From Botrytis cinerea B05.10 (lineage: Eukaryota > Ascomycota > Leotiomycetes > Helotiales > Sclerotiniaceae), in NCBI RefSeq assembly GCF_000143535.2, contig NC_037314.1, forward strand, positions 124,001-188,000: DNA of 64,000 bases, given 5' to 3'. The notes below the pieces were generated by a model. That model had not been told where the DNA came from and made no database searches. It saw only the letters and a list, made by a program, of their open reading frames with translations. A program made the translations under genes and the position numbers. This document shows positions 24,301 through 34,830 of this stretch, one piece after another. Each line of letters starts with the position of its first letter. Within the stretch, counting starts at the first letter, position 1.

Positions 24301-25207
24301 TGTCCAGACCTGGGTTAGAGTTCCTAAAAAGAGAGTTAAATTCGCGGCAAACACACTTGTATATGCGGGATCGATTCTTCGCATGAAGAGCAGGAGTGAT
24401 TGAAATGAGCAATTGGACGATAGCAATGCGGGAGCCAGAAGCCTTTATCCAATGCGAGGTAGATAGACAAGAACGTTGAGGGCAACAAGCATGGAATAAC
24501 CCCATTGCACAATAGCAGACAGATCTCGCAGCATATCCCGTTGGATTGATACCATGAGAACAAACATCTGGCCGCGGGTTTGAATGGGCAAATGGTTATT
24601 TTTGGTTGCCTATCAAAGTATTAATAATTTGCCAAGTGGATCAAATCGATGCAACCAATGCCATAACAAATGCCACGTTCCCCGTGGGCTCCATCTGTGC
24701 TCCATCGCAGCATGATGACATGTAAAGCTTGGAGTTAGTGTTATTCCCTCCAGATGTGCAAGGCAATGAGCTTTCTTCGTGTATGGAGGAGGGAGGTAAG
24801 CAGACGTCAACTCAAGGCTTTGTTGATGCCTCGTAAGTCTTCCAAGCGGCGAAAAGGAAAGAAAAGAATGCGTGGTCAAGAAGGCTGAGTCCACTAATTA
24901 GGAAGTTTAAAGCCTTAAGTTTTACCGTTCCGAACTAGCGCTTGTGGATTGGAACGGGCGTTTCGTAGCGAAGCCGATCATCTATCTACAAGTGACGATT
25001 TCGAAGTAATTATTGACACTTGACGATATACCAACTGCCAAAATCTGTGCATTGAATGTGCGAATCTGGCCCTTTCATGATAGCCTCTTGCATGCAGTTT
25101 CTCTCGCATTCGCTGTGCTAAAACTCACTCCTTGAGATCTACTGTCATCAGCGCGGACCGTTGCGCCTGTAAGGGGGGTTGATAACCAGGGTCGACTCAA
25201 CTTCAAA
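21353..25207. other. Long divergent intergenic region between noxA and myoA
   Basis: This is 3.9 kb, much longer than neighbouring promoter gaps. On the minus strand between about 23578 and 24563 there are several adjacent open stretches with protein-like composition. For example, a frame at 24058-23828 could splice (donor GTATTT at 23827, acceptor TACAG at 23746) to a frame ending at 23578, giving a 132-residue product ending LVDEMLFLNQF. No family is recognised and the upstream frames are broken, so I treat it as a possible gene remnant. A 14-bp tandem repeat lies at 22928. Pyrimidine- and GC-containing stretches near 25080-25200 are presumably the myoA promoter and 5' UTR. Confidence 0.4.
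22928..22967. repeat. Tandem repeat of a 14-bp unit
   Basis: GTCTTTGGCAATTA occurs twice perfectly and a third time partially (GTCTTTGGCATA), upstream of noxA and myoA. Confidence 0.8.
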
Positions 25208-28200
25208 ATGGTATGGAACAACAAAGGCCTTCTCACATCCTTAAACAGGCTGGCGTAACTAATAACAATTACTGGAACAGGGTATCAGTCGTCGTCCGAA
25301 GGGGAACAATAATGCCTCTGCCGCAGAGAGTGCCCCGTCGGGGAAGCCGAATATCCAGAAAGCCCAGTTCGATACGACCAAGAAGAAGGAAGTTGGTGTG
25401 TCGGATCTTACTTTGATCAGTAAGGTCTCTAATGAAGCAATCAACGAGAATCTCAAGAAGAGATTCGATAATAGGGAAATCTATGTATGGCCTCTCTCTT
25501 CGCGACCAGTGAACACGGACACGGGAGGGCTCCCGAGGAGGACGAGTACTAACAGGTTTATGTAGACATACATTGGGCATGTGCTTGTTTCTGTCAATCC
25601 TTTTCGAGATTGTGAGTAAAACACAGCTTCTTCGAGCTCAAGCATCTAACGCTTCACAGTGGGAATTTACACAGATGCAGTCTTGGATAGTTACAAAGGC
25701 AAGAATCGGCTGGAGGTCAGTAAAAAACCAAACCCACACGTTAATACCAGCGTCTCTAACAAATGTCTAAGATGCCACCTCATGTCTTCGCCGTTGCCGA
25801 ATCTGCATACTATAATATGAATGGTTATAAAGATAATCAATGTGTTATCATTTCAGGAGAATCTGGAGCGGGAAAGACCGAGGCAGCAAAGCGAATCATG
25901 CAATACATAGCCAATGTTTCTGGAGGCAGTAACTCATCCATTCAGGAGATTAAGGATATGGTTTTGGCGACGAATCCATTGCTAGAATCTTTCGGTAATG
26001 CGAAAACATTACGAAACAATAATTCCTCTCGTTTCGGAAAATACCTCCAATTGCAGTTTAATGCGCAAGGAGAACCGGTGGGCGCAGACATAACAAACTA
26101 CCTTCTCGAGAAGACGAGAGTAGTCACTCAAATCAAGGACGAGCGGAATTTCCACATTTTCTACCAATTTACCAAAGGGGCTTCGCAAGCATACAGGGAG
26201 AATTTTGGTATCCAGCAACCGTCGCAGTATCTTTACACAAGCAAAGCCGGGTGCTTCGACGTTGATGGAATTGACGATCTTGCCGAATATCAGGACACTT
26301 TGAATGCCATGAAGATTATCGGTTTGTCGCAAGCTGAACAAGACGAGATATTCCGTATGCTAGCTGCTATCTTGTGGACTGGAAATATTCAATTTCGTGA
26401 AGATGAAGATGGATATGCTGCAGTTGTTGATCAATCAGTTGTTGACTTCCTGGCATACCTGCTGGATTGTGATGCAGGCCACGTTATTCAAGCTATCACT
26501 ATTAGAATTCTTACTCCTCGGAACGGGGAAGTTATCGAATCACCCGCGAATGTTCCTCAAGCGCTGGCCACGAGGGATGCTCTTGCTAAAGCAATATATA
26601 ACAACCTCTTCGATTGGATTGTCGAGCGTGTCAACAAATCCCTCACTGCCCGGTCAGCGACATCGAACTCGATAGGTATTCTCGATATTTATGGTTTTGA
26701 GATTTTTGAGAAGAACAGTTTCGAGCAGTTGTGTATCAACTATGTCAATGAGAAATTGCAACAGATCTTCATTCAGCTAACATTGAAGACTGAACAAGAG
26801 GAATATGCCCGGGAACAGATCCAATGGACGCCAATCAAGTACTTTGACAACAAAATTGTTTGTGATTTGATCGAATCTATGAGACCACCAGGTATATTTT
26901 CCGCTATGAAAGATGCAACAAAGACAGCCCATGCCGATCCAGCTGCATGCGATCGTACCTTCATGCAGGCAATTAGCGGAATGTCGAATCCTCATCTTAC
27001 CCCTCGACAAGGCAATTTCATTGTCAAGCATTATGCTGGTGATGTGAGCTATACAGTAGAGGGAATTACCGACAAGAATAAGGATCAACTTCTTAAGGGC
27101 TTACTCAACCTGTTTGGACAAAGCAAAAATCAGTTCATTCATGAATTATTCCCCCATCAAGTCGATCAGGACAACAGAAAACAGCCTCCATCTGCTGGTG
27201 ATAAAATAAAGGCCTCAGCAAATGATTTAGTGGCAACATTGATGAAGGCAACACCATCATATATCCGTACAATCAAGCCTAACGAAAATAAATCACCAAC
27301 TGAATACAACGAGAAGAATGTTCTGCATCAAGTCAAGTACCTTGGTCTACAAGAGAACGTTCGTATTCGTCGTGCCGGATTTGCATATCGTCAAACATTC
27401 GACAAATTCGTTGAACGATTTTACCTACTTTCTCCTAAAACTTCCTATGCAGGCGACTACATCTGGACAGGAGATTCAAAAACTGGAGCAATGCAAATTC
27501 TGAAAGACACCAACATACCTGTTGAGGAATATCAAATGGGTGTGACAAAGGCATTTATCAAGGCGCCTGAAACTCTGTTTGCACTAGAACACATGCGAGA
27601 CCGCTACTGGCATAACATGGCTGCCCGTATTCAACGTGTGTGGAGGGCGTTCTTACAAATCCGAATCGAGGCCGCCACTCGAATTCAAAGGATGTTCAGG
27701 AAGAAGAGAGAAGGTAAAGAGTTTCTGGAGTTAAGAGAAAAGGGCCACCAGGTTCTCCAGGGGCGCAAAGAGAGGAGAAGATACAGTCTCCTAGGTTCAA
27801 GACGTTTCATGGGTGATTATCTTGGGATTGCAGCAACCACAGGGCCTGGATCAAAAATACGCGGGTCAATCAATTTGCCAGCTAACGAAGCCACAATTTT
27901 CTCCTGCCGTGGTGAGATTCTCGAGACAAAATTCGGTCGATCAAGTAAGCTAAGCCCTCGCATCTTCATCATGACGAAGGCGAAGTTCTACATAGTTAGT
28001 CAACAGCTTGTGAATAAGCAGGTCCAAATTGCTGTGGAAAAGGCCATTCCCCTTGGAGCTATCAAATTCGTTAGCATATCGACTTGCCGGGATGATTGGT
28101 TTTCCCTAGGCGTAGGCTCACCACAGGAAGCGGATCCGCTTCTTACTTGCGTTTTTAAGACCGAACTGTTTACACATATGCAAGGAGCAATGCCTGGTGG

Positions 28201-29245
28201 CGGTTTCAATCTTAAAATAGGAGACTCGATCGAGTATGCCAAGAAGCCTAACAAAATGCAGTTAATTAAGGTGGTCAAAGACTCTCAACAGGCTCAAGAT
28301 CATTATAAGAGTGCAACTATTCACACCCAAGCGGGTGAGCCACCCACCTCGCGATCAAAACCTTTGCCGAAAGGCAAGCCTGTTGCGCCGAAACCGTTCA
28401 CCTCTGGGCGTCTTATTAAGCCTGGGGGACCAGGAGGACGACCCTCGAAACTGACGAATGGAAACCGACCAACACCCAAGCCAGTTCCTTCACCTGCTGC
28501 GGCAAGACCTGTACCTACACCAGCAGCAGCAGCAATGCCGATACCCGCGCCGATACCCGCAGCCAACCCTATTGCAGCCTCTATTCCAGTACACACAAGA
28601 AACCCCTCTTTGCAATCAGCACAATCTACGAGAGCTGTGCCACCACCTCCTCCGCCCGCCCCACCTGCTCCACCCCCAGCTCCAGCTTCGAAAGAACCTC
28701 AATACCGCGTTCTTTACGAGTTTGCTGGACAAAGTGCCAATGAATTTTCTCTCAAGCAGGGTGAGATAGTGACTGTCCTCCAGAAGGAGACAAATGGTAA
28801 GCTTAGTCCAACGATTACGTGATAATTTCGATCAAACTAACAATGAATAGGCTGGTGGCTCACCAAGAATGTCCGTGGTCAAGGCTGGGCACCTACTGCT
28901 TACCTCGAAGAAGTGGCACCGCCCCCACCACCACCTATCGCCTCTCGTCCAACACCACCACCTCCCCCTGGACCTCCGAAGATGAATGGCGCAAATGGTG
29001 CTGCGGTTCGCTCCAAGCCTACTCCGCCTGCACCACCCGCCAAACGCCCAGTAGCTGGCAGGAAACCAGCTCCTCCTCCTGCACCCCGCGATTCCGGAAT
29101 GAGTATTTCTAGTAATGGGAGTGGTAATAACAGCGGTCGGAGCACACCCACTCCAAGCTTAGCTGGTGGTTTAGCTGAAGCTTTACGCGCGAGGCAAAGC
29201 GCAATGCAAGGGAACGCTAAAAAAGAAGACGAAGATGATTGGTAA
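25208..29245 (+). CDS. myoA: Class I myosin (myosin-1, MyoA)
   Basis: Six exons (25208-25210, 25281-25484, 25566-25611, 25660-25715, 25772-28796, 28851-29245) give 1242 residues, a normal fungal myosin-1 length. The first coding exon is just the ATG, and the next begins GISRRPKG. The motor domain has the P-loop GESGAGKT (132-139), the FGNAKT switch-1 region and DIYGFEIF. Two IQ motifs ([22 protein letters not shown]) lie near 717-760. A TH1 lipid-binding tail, a Pro/Ala-rich TH2, an SH3 domain (about 1080-1130, ALYEF-like core) and further polyproline follow. The C-terminus is an acidic EDEDDW that activates Arp2/3. Sixteen residues before DALAK is a Glu, i.e. an acidic residue at the TEDS position. 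The protein drives actin-patch endocytosis and polarised growth and is typically essential. It is also the target of phenamacril-type myosin inhibitors in Fusarium. Confidence 0.97.
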
Positions 29246-30045
29246 ACGAGGAAGCAAGCGATATCATATGATAAAAGTTCTTGACTGATTAGGCGAGATG
29301 AGAGAAGCGAAACCGAAGTGTATGGAAAGCAGATAGAATGAAGAAATGAAGCGAAACTATTGTTCTTTACATGCAACTTAGCGAGGCTAGGCGGTATTTT
29401 CTACAAAATCCTGTGTGCGTGTTGACACGGGATTGATCGTATGCATTGTGCTTGAGAGCGTTTTCTGATATAGAAAGACAGAGATCGCTGGTTTTATAGT
29501 CTGGGGGAAGAAAGGGTTGGGTCAGAGGGTTCTTCATAGATAGAAAGGCGAATGCTTTATTTGTATACAAGTTTTGTTTTCAATACATAGTTCATTTCAA
29601 ATTTATTGATTGATAGTACAAGTACATAGATTTGTTTCTTGGCTTTCTGAGTGAGGATAAACTACAGGGGTAGAGAGATATGATCTACCATTGGAATAGA
29701 AAGGTAGGTAGGGGATAAGGGTTACCGAGTGAGCAGCGGTACGTTTTTGAAAGCGGAATTTCTTAATGATAAAGACCCACCCTCGTAAACTATGAGATGC
29801 TGTTGCTAAATCAAAACTGCTAGCTAGCTACTCATCCGTGCCGTCTCATGCCGACTCTAAATTCCACTACGAACCCTACTTTCACCCCATAGAGATCAAG
29901 GAAAACCCAATACCCCGATATGCACGCATGTATTCCTCAAAATGCCCCAAAACGTCAGTGAGCCGGAAGTCCCCAGCACAAGTCAAAGAAATGTATCCAT
30001 CATAATCATAGACTCCATTTCTGCATTATGAACAGGGCGAAAAAA
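29246..30045. other. Intergenic, convergent 3' ends
   Basis: 800 bp between the 3' ends of myoA and the mS38-like gene. No gene or RNA is recognised. Confidence 0.5.
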
Positions 30046-31154
30046 CTAATTACGATCTAATCTTCGTCTCAAATTTCTCGTCCGACGCATCAACTTCTTA
30101 TACTTGTGTTTCTTCATCTTTAATTTCCGCTGTCTCTTTACACTGATAGCCCACATTGTCGCTCTCTCCCTACGACGCATTCTGGAACGCTCGAGATAAC
30201 TTCTAGGTGGGTCTTCGGATACTATAGGGCCGCTTTCGGCTGTATATGTTACTTCACCGGCTGAATCCGTGAATTCGGTGATCGCAAGAAGGGTGTGGTA
30301 GGTACGTTGCTGGGGGATTTGCGCTTCTTCTTGTTCGGCGGCAGCTTCTGCGCCTGCTGCAAGGGATTCCTCTGTACTCATTGGGACGGGCGCGGGTGGA
30401 GGGGAAAAGGGTGTGTATTTGCGAGCGAACATTGAACGGGGTAGTTCGTTGGCGTTGTCGAGATGTTGAACGCGATAGGAATCGGCAGTGATGCCGGCGC
30501 GGAGTTCATCTGTCTCTTCGTTCCATTGGTCTTGGATATTAAGTTGTTTGAGAGACCCGGTTGCAGAGTCAAGTGTTTGAAGTGTGTTTGATAGGGTAGC
30601 TATCACGTCTTGCGATTTATTTGATCGTGTTCGTGGAGCAAAGATAGCGGCGAACGCTTCGTCGGTAACGGCTTTAGGAAAGTTCATAGTGAGGGATATA
30701 GGTCTGTGTAGGGAGAAGAATGCGGATGCGGCAATTTCTGCAATATATATGTTAGAGCCTTGCCTGTGCAAGTTTAGAAGTATACAAACTCACGATTTGG
30801 CGCAATATGACTGGTACTAGGCACGCTGGGTAGATTGTGCATGGTATCGGCTTTATTCGCAGAACCCGTTGAAGCATCTTTTGCCTTTCGTCTCCCCGCT
30901 TTCGCAGCTTTCTTCTCGCCCTCGGGCCTTGCTTGTGATGGGGATGCCGGAACTGCCTGTCCCTCCGCTACTCCCTTTGATCCATCTGCCGGACTGGAAG
31001 GTTTCGACGAAGAAGAAGAGGATAATCTCCGTTGGTGGGAACGGAATGAAAGGGCTTGAGAAGTAGCGGCTCGTGGTGCGACATTATGGACAGGAAGGAT
31101 TATCGGTAGCGGCGGTGCTGTTAAAGCAGCTCTTCGAACGGAAGAGGAAAACAT
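30046..31154 (-). CDS. Mitochondrial small-subunit ribosomal protein mS38-like (AURKAIP1/COX24 domain)
   Basis: Two exons (31154-30794 and 30737-30046; 56-bp intron with CTAACAT branch) give 350 residues. The N-terminus is Arg/Ser/Ala-rich and lacks acidic residues (MFSSSVRRAALTAPPLP), a good mitochondrial presequence. The middle is Ser/Pro/Lys-rich and low-complexity. The last 40 residues carry the compact Lys/Arg-rich signature of the mS38/COX24 family (SVKRQRKLKMKKHKYKKLMR, then RTRNLRRRLDRN), which binds the 3' region of small-subunit rRNA. In yeast the orthologue Qri5/Cox24 is needed for translation of COX1. Assignment rests on the C-terminal motif; the rest is poorly conserved in this family. 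Confidence 0.82.
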
Positions 31155-32469
31155 CCTTTCTCACGATGGGTGTCGGGGTAGACTTTCGTCGGTATCCAGA
31201 AGATATTTGGATTGAAAGTCTTATCTCGGTTTCCTTGTGCCAAAAGGTTGCGAGGGGCGCTAAGAATTAGGCGCTGGCGTCAAAATTAATTCACGTGATG
31301 ATGTTGCGCTACTCTATTTAGTGCGTCCAATACAAAGTCTACGATGTAAAGTTGGGGGGCTTTTCCCTAGATACCATGCAAAAAGTTGGATATATCTACT
31401 CGATCAGGGAGACATTCATCAGTCTTACGACCGTTTCACCCCATAGTACCTATCACTTCCATAAACATGAATCTAAAGCCAAATTTTCCAAAATTGGACA
31501 CATCTAGTGGGAGATGATCAGTTATCATTTGCAATTTCATAAGGTCGGAGCACTGAATCTACAACCTCATAATGGAAGGATTGTATCTAGAGCAGCTAAA
31601 GCAGGTTCGATTATCCACTGTCTCAGCTGGATTAGGTTATAAGGCGAAAGTAGTCCTTTGCCTTCAGCCACAAATCGAGGTATAGGTCAGTATTCTTCCG
31701 AGATGGTATGGCGAAGCTCCTCTCGCCCGGCGCGTACGATTATAAGCCGTGGTACAGCACAAAGTGAAATCCCGATCAACACATCAGCAACCCCTTCTCC
31801 AGTAAAATGGTTCCTGTTCGTTAACCTGAACAATCTCTCGTTTTCTTCTTGTTTTGATGAATCACAATCATCCTGACTAACCAATATTCTCTCACAAGTA
31901 CTTTCTAGTCTCTACCTCGGTTTCCGATACAGCGTTTCCATTTCCACAAGCTAAACTTAACAAGTCTTCATAACACATGCATACTCAAGTCGTTTCACCC
32001 ATTCCTAGAATAAACCGCATCAAAACTCTCAGATATCCGATCCTCTTTCTTAAACAACATGGTCAAGATTCGAAGGAGGGAGCGAAATCCAGCTAGAGGC
32101 GTCACATCATAATTTATCTCAGCCGCAGCTCGTTTTTTACTCTCGTATGGTAAAGATTGACATTGAATTTTGATAACTCAACAAGTGATGCATGCCATCG
32201 AAGCGACTCCATTCTCTTCTGTGAAAATGCTGGCCCAACAAATTTCTCTGGCAAACGTTTGGTTCGACGTCCCAAGTCGACTAACAGGCCTCTATTATAA
32301 ATCAGATTGTTTCTTTAAATATATACACACAATGACCGATAGAAACATTTCAAATCGCTTTAGCTGCCAAGTATTTCATTGCTTCGTTCATCAAATCATG
32401 CTATCATAAAATATCATAAACGATCCTCCCATCCTAGCACCTAACCATCCATTCATGTAAACAATTCCC
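31155..32469. other. Intergenic region
   Basis: 1.3 kb that includes the mS38-like promoter and the 3' flank of the glycine-rich gene. Only short opposing frames (65-79 codons) occur, without domains. No RNA gene is recognised. Confidence 0.45.
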
Positions 32470-33581
32470 CTACATGAATTTACTTGCCAACCCCATCAAT
32501 CCACTCATACCACTCGAGCTTCCACTAGAGCTTCCACCAACCTGACTCTTCATGTACATCTTAAGAGCCATTTCACCAGCTTGCTGAACAACGCTCTCCT
32601 TGGAAGAACCTGAAGAGACATTTCCCTGACTACTTTGTTGATCGAACAATTTACTGGCTTGTGCCATTGCCATTCCAACGAAAGCGTTTTGAGAGTTTCC
32701 GGACGAGGAGTTTCCGGATGAACCACCGTTGAACATCTTGAGTGCTTGCATAGCGGCGGCACTGCCCATGCTAGATGAAGATCCTGAAGAACCGCCAGAA
32801 GAGCCACCACCGCCATAGTATTGTTTGTGGGAGTTTACAGCTTCTGTTTTATAGTGTTAGTATAGTTTCGTAGATTAGATAGTAGTAGTGTAGTTGAAAT
32901 AACATACCTTCTTCATCAACATCTTGATTACCGATATTGTGTTTGTTCTGGCCCAAATAACCCAAAACGCTAGAGAACAAGCTTGAGTCTCCAGAATCAC
33001 CGGCATGTTCTTGAGCATGATGGGCTGCGCCCTTCAAATCCTCATCATCGGCACCATATCCTCCACCGCCTCCGTATGAGTTGTTTCCTCCTCCTCCGTA
33101 TCTCTCATCACGACCGCCATGACGAATTTCATCTTGTCCTCCTTGACCACCACCTCCGTAATAACCTTGGGATTCTCCACCTCCTTGACGACGCTCTTCG
33201 TTAAAGTTTCCGCCACCGAATGCTCCTCCTGGTCCCCCTTGGTGACCTTCTCTTCTCTCTGTGTGGATTTGTAAGCTTATGCTGTATACATAGAGTAGCA
33301 AAAGAAATGGATATTGGGAAACATACCCTCACCGCCATATCCGCCGCCTTGTCTTCCCTCTCCACCATATCCACCACCCTGCTGTCCACCATAGCCCTCC
33401 TCATCTCTGCGGCCGTGTTCTCTTCTCTCTACAAATTCGAATTAGCATTTTACCCCATCAGGCACTCGCCCCCCTACTCAAGACTTTAAGCCATACCTTC
33501 ACCTCCGTATCCTCCGCTTTGTTGACCTCCGTATCCTCCGCCTTGTTGGCCTCCGTAGCCTTCGTTTCCGTAGCCAGACAT
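32470..33581 (-). CDS. Glycine-rich fungal protein ('beta-flanking'/DUF7721-like)
   Basis: Four exons (33581-33497, 33428-33327, 33258-32908, 32843-32470; introns 68, 68 and 64 bp) give 303 residues. The N-terminal half consists of GGYGGQQ/GGYGGEGR repeats with scattered charged ERR/DER blocks, and is intrinsically disordered. A conserved part follows: DEDLKGAAHHAQEHAG, SLFSSVLGYLGQNK, DVDEEAVNSHKQYY. Then come amphipathic helices AAAMQALKMF, AFVGMAMAQASKLFDQQ and VVQQAGEMALKMYMKS separated by Ser/Gly linkers. Related proteins are annotated in fungi as beta-flanking protein (DUF7721, name from memory) and have no established function. Exons 2 and 3 both begin with the same 11 bases (AGAGAAGAGAA), suggesting internal exon duplication of the repeat unit. 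There is no signal peptide, so it is probably cytosolic. Confidence 0.8.
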
Positions 33582-34830
33582 GATTGCTGTTGTTTGATTC
33601 AAGTCTTGTTTATTTGAAAAATGCTATAAAGGCAATACTATTTGTTAGTCAAGAACTCAAGAACAGAAGATGTTTTGTTTTGTTGAGGAGGTTTATGCGG
33701 GGTAAAGTTAGAGCTCCATAAAAGCTTTCACCAAAAGACAACATCCTAATAGTATCTCTTGATTAGAACTTACTTGTGAGTTTTATAAAAGAATTTCTTG
33801 TGAAGTGTTAGATCTCGCAGTGTTTTTGGTATAGTATGATGATGAAAGAAACAGATTGTTAAAGTACGCAGAGCAGAGGAGCTTGATATATTTTGTAACC
33901 CTGAAATTTGGATCATCGGCGCTGGATTTCAAGGAGGGGAATCATGCAGATGATGACGTTTCGTGGTGGGGTAGCTGAAACCCCTATTGGTGTGGAACAC
34001 ATAAGTTCGCTTGATTGGCTCGGTTTTTTTCTTGGGAAATGCTGTGCAACGTTTTCAGCTTGGATGTTCGACTTGGATATCTAGACTACATATTTGTAAT
34101 TATTAATAAGTGTAACTTGAATTTGATATCGAGGCGTAGGCGATGAGATATTATGACAGTGAAATCGGAGTTTCATCTAGAGGAGTTTGTTTACTCTGTA
34201 TGCAAGTTGATACTACGGAATATAAGGGAAGATGATGACTAAATTTCGAAGAGGTATTTGAGATTATTTGTACTATATACTATACACAAGCACTTAGTAG
34301 TCCCTAAAATATCCGTGGAAGTGCATAAGAAATACACAATATGACACTATGATTATAATCATAAATAAGTACCACAATTTTGCAAATGAGGTATCTTCAA
34401 ACAGAGACCTGGCTTAGTAACTCCCAGTGACTGGTCCACAATAAGAATATTCTAATATTCTCAAGATATGCATTAGTTACACACCCAAGCAGCAATAATG
34501 AATGTCACTTTGATCCTGCTGTGTGATATTCTGAGTTGGGATGAGCACTGTGGCTACCATATGTCTATTCACAATTAAAATGTCGAGACTTTACTTGTGT
34601 TAATAGTTCAGAAAATTGAGAGAAATAAGATTAACATTATTCTACTAAATATTCCAAGTTCCGCAGTGAAAAGAGGGGAATAAATCTCTATCCTTCTCCT
34701 CGTCTAGGAGTCTAAACTATACTCTATATATCCCAAACACCACCCTATATCTATCATATCACACCAAAGACCTCTCCGAAATTAAAAAGCATAAATCCAA
34801 AGTCATTAAATCATGAACCCAGACCCTCCT
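33582..34830. other. Intergenic region
   Basis: 1.25 kb containing the promoter of the glycine-rich gene and the 3' flank of the MFS gene. Candidate stress-type sites (CCCCT/AGGGG near 33935 and 33982) and an ATTGG box near 34013 lie upstream of the glycine-rich gene. I cannot tell whether they are functional. Confidence 0.4.

Noticed and set aside
28321..29376. Ala/Gly-rich minus-strand frames opposite myoA
   Set aside because: They are antisense shadows of the proline-rich TH2 and tail of MyoA.
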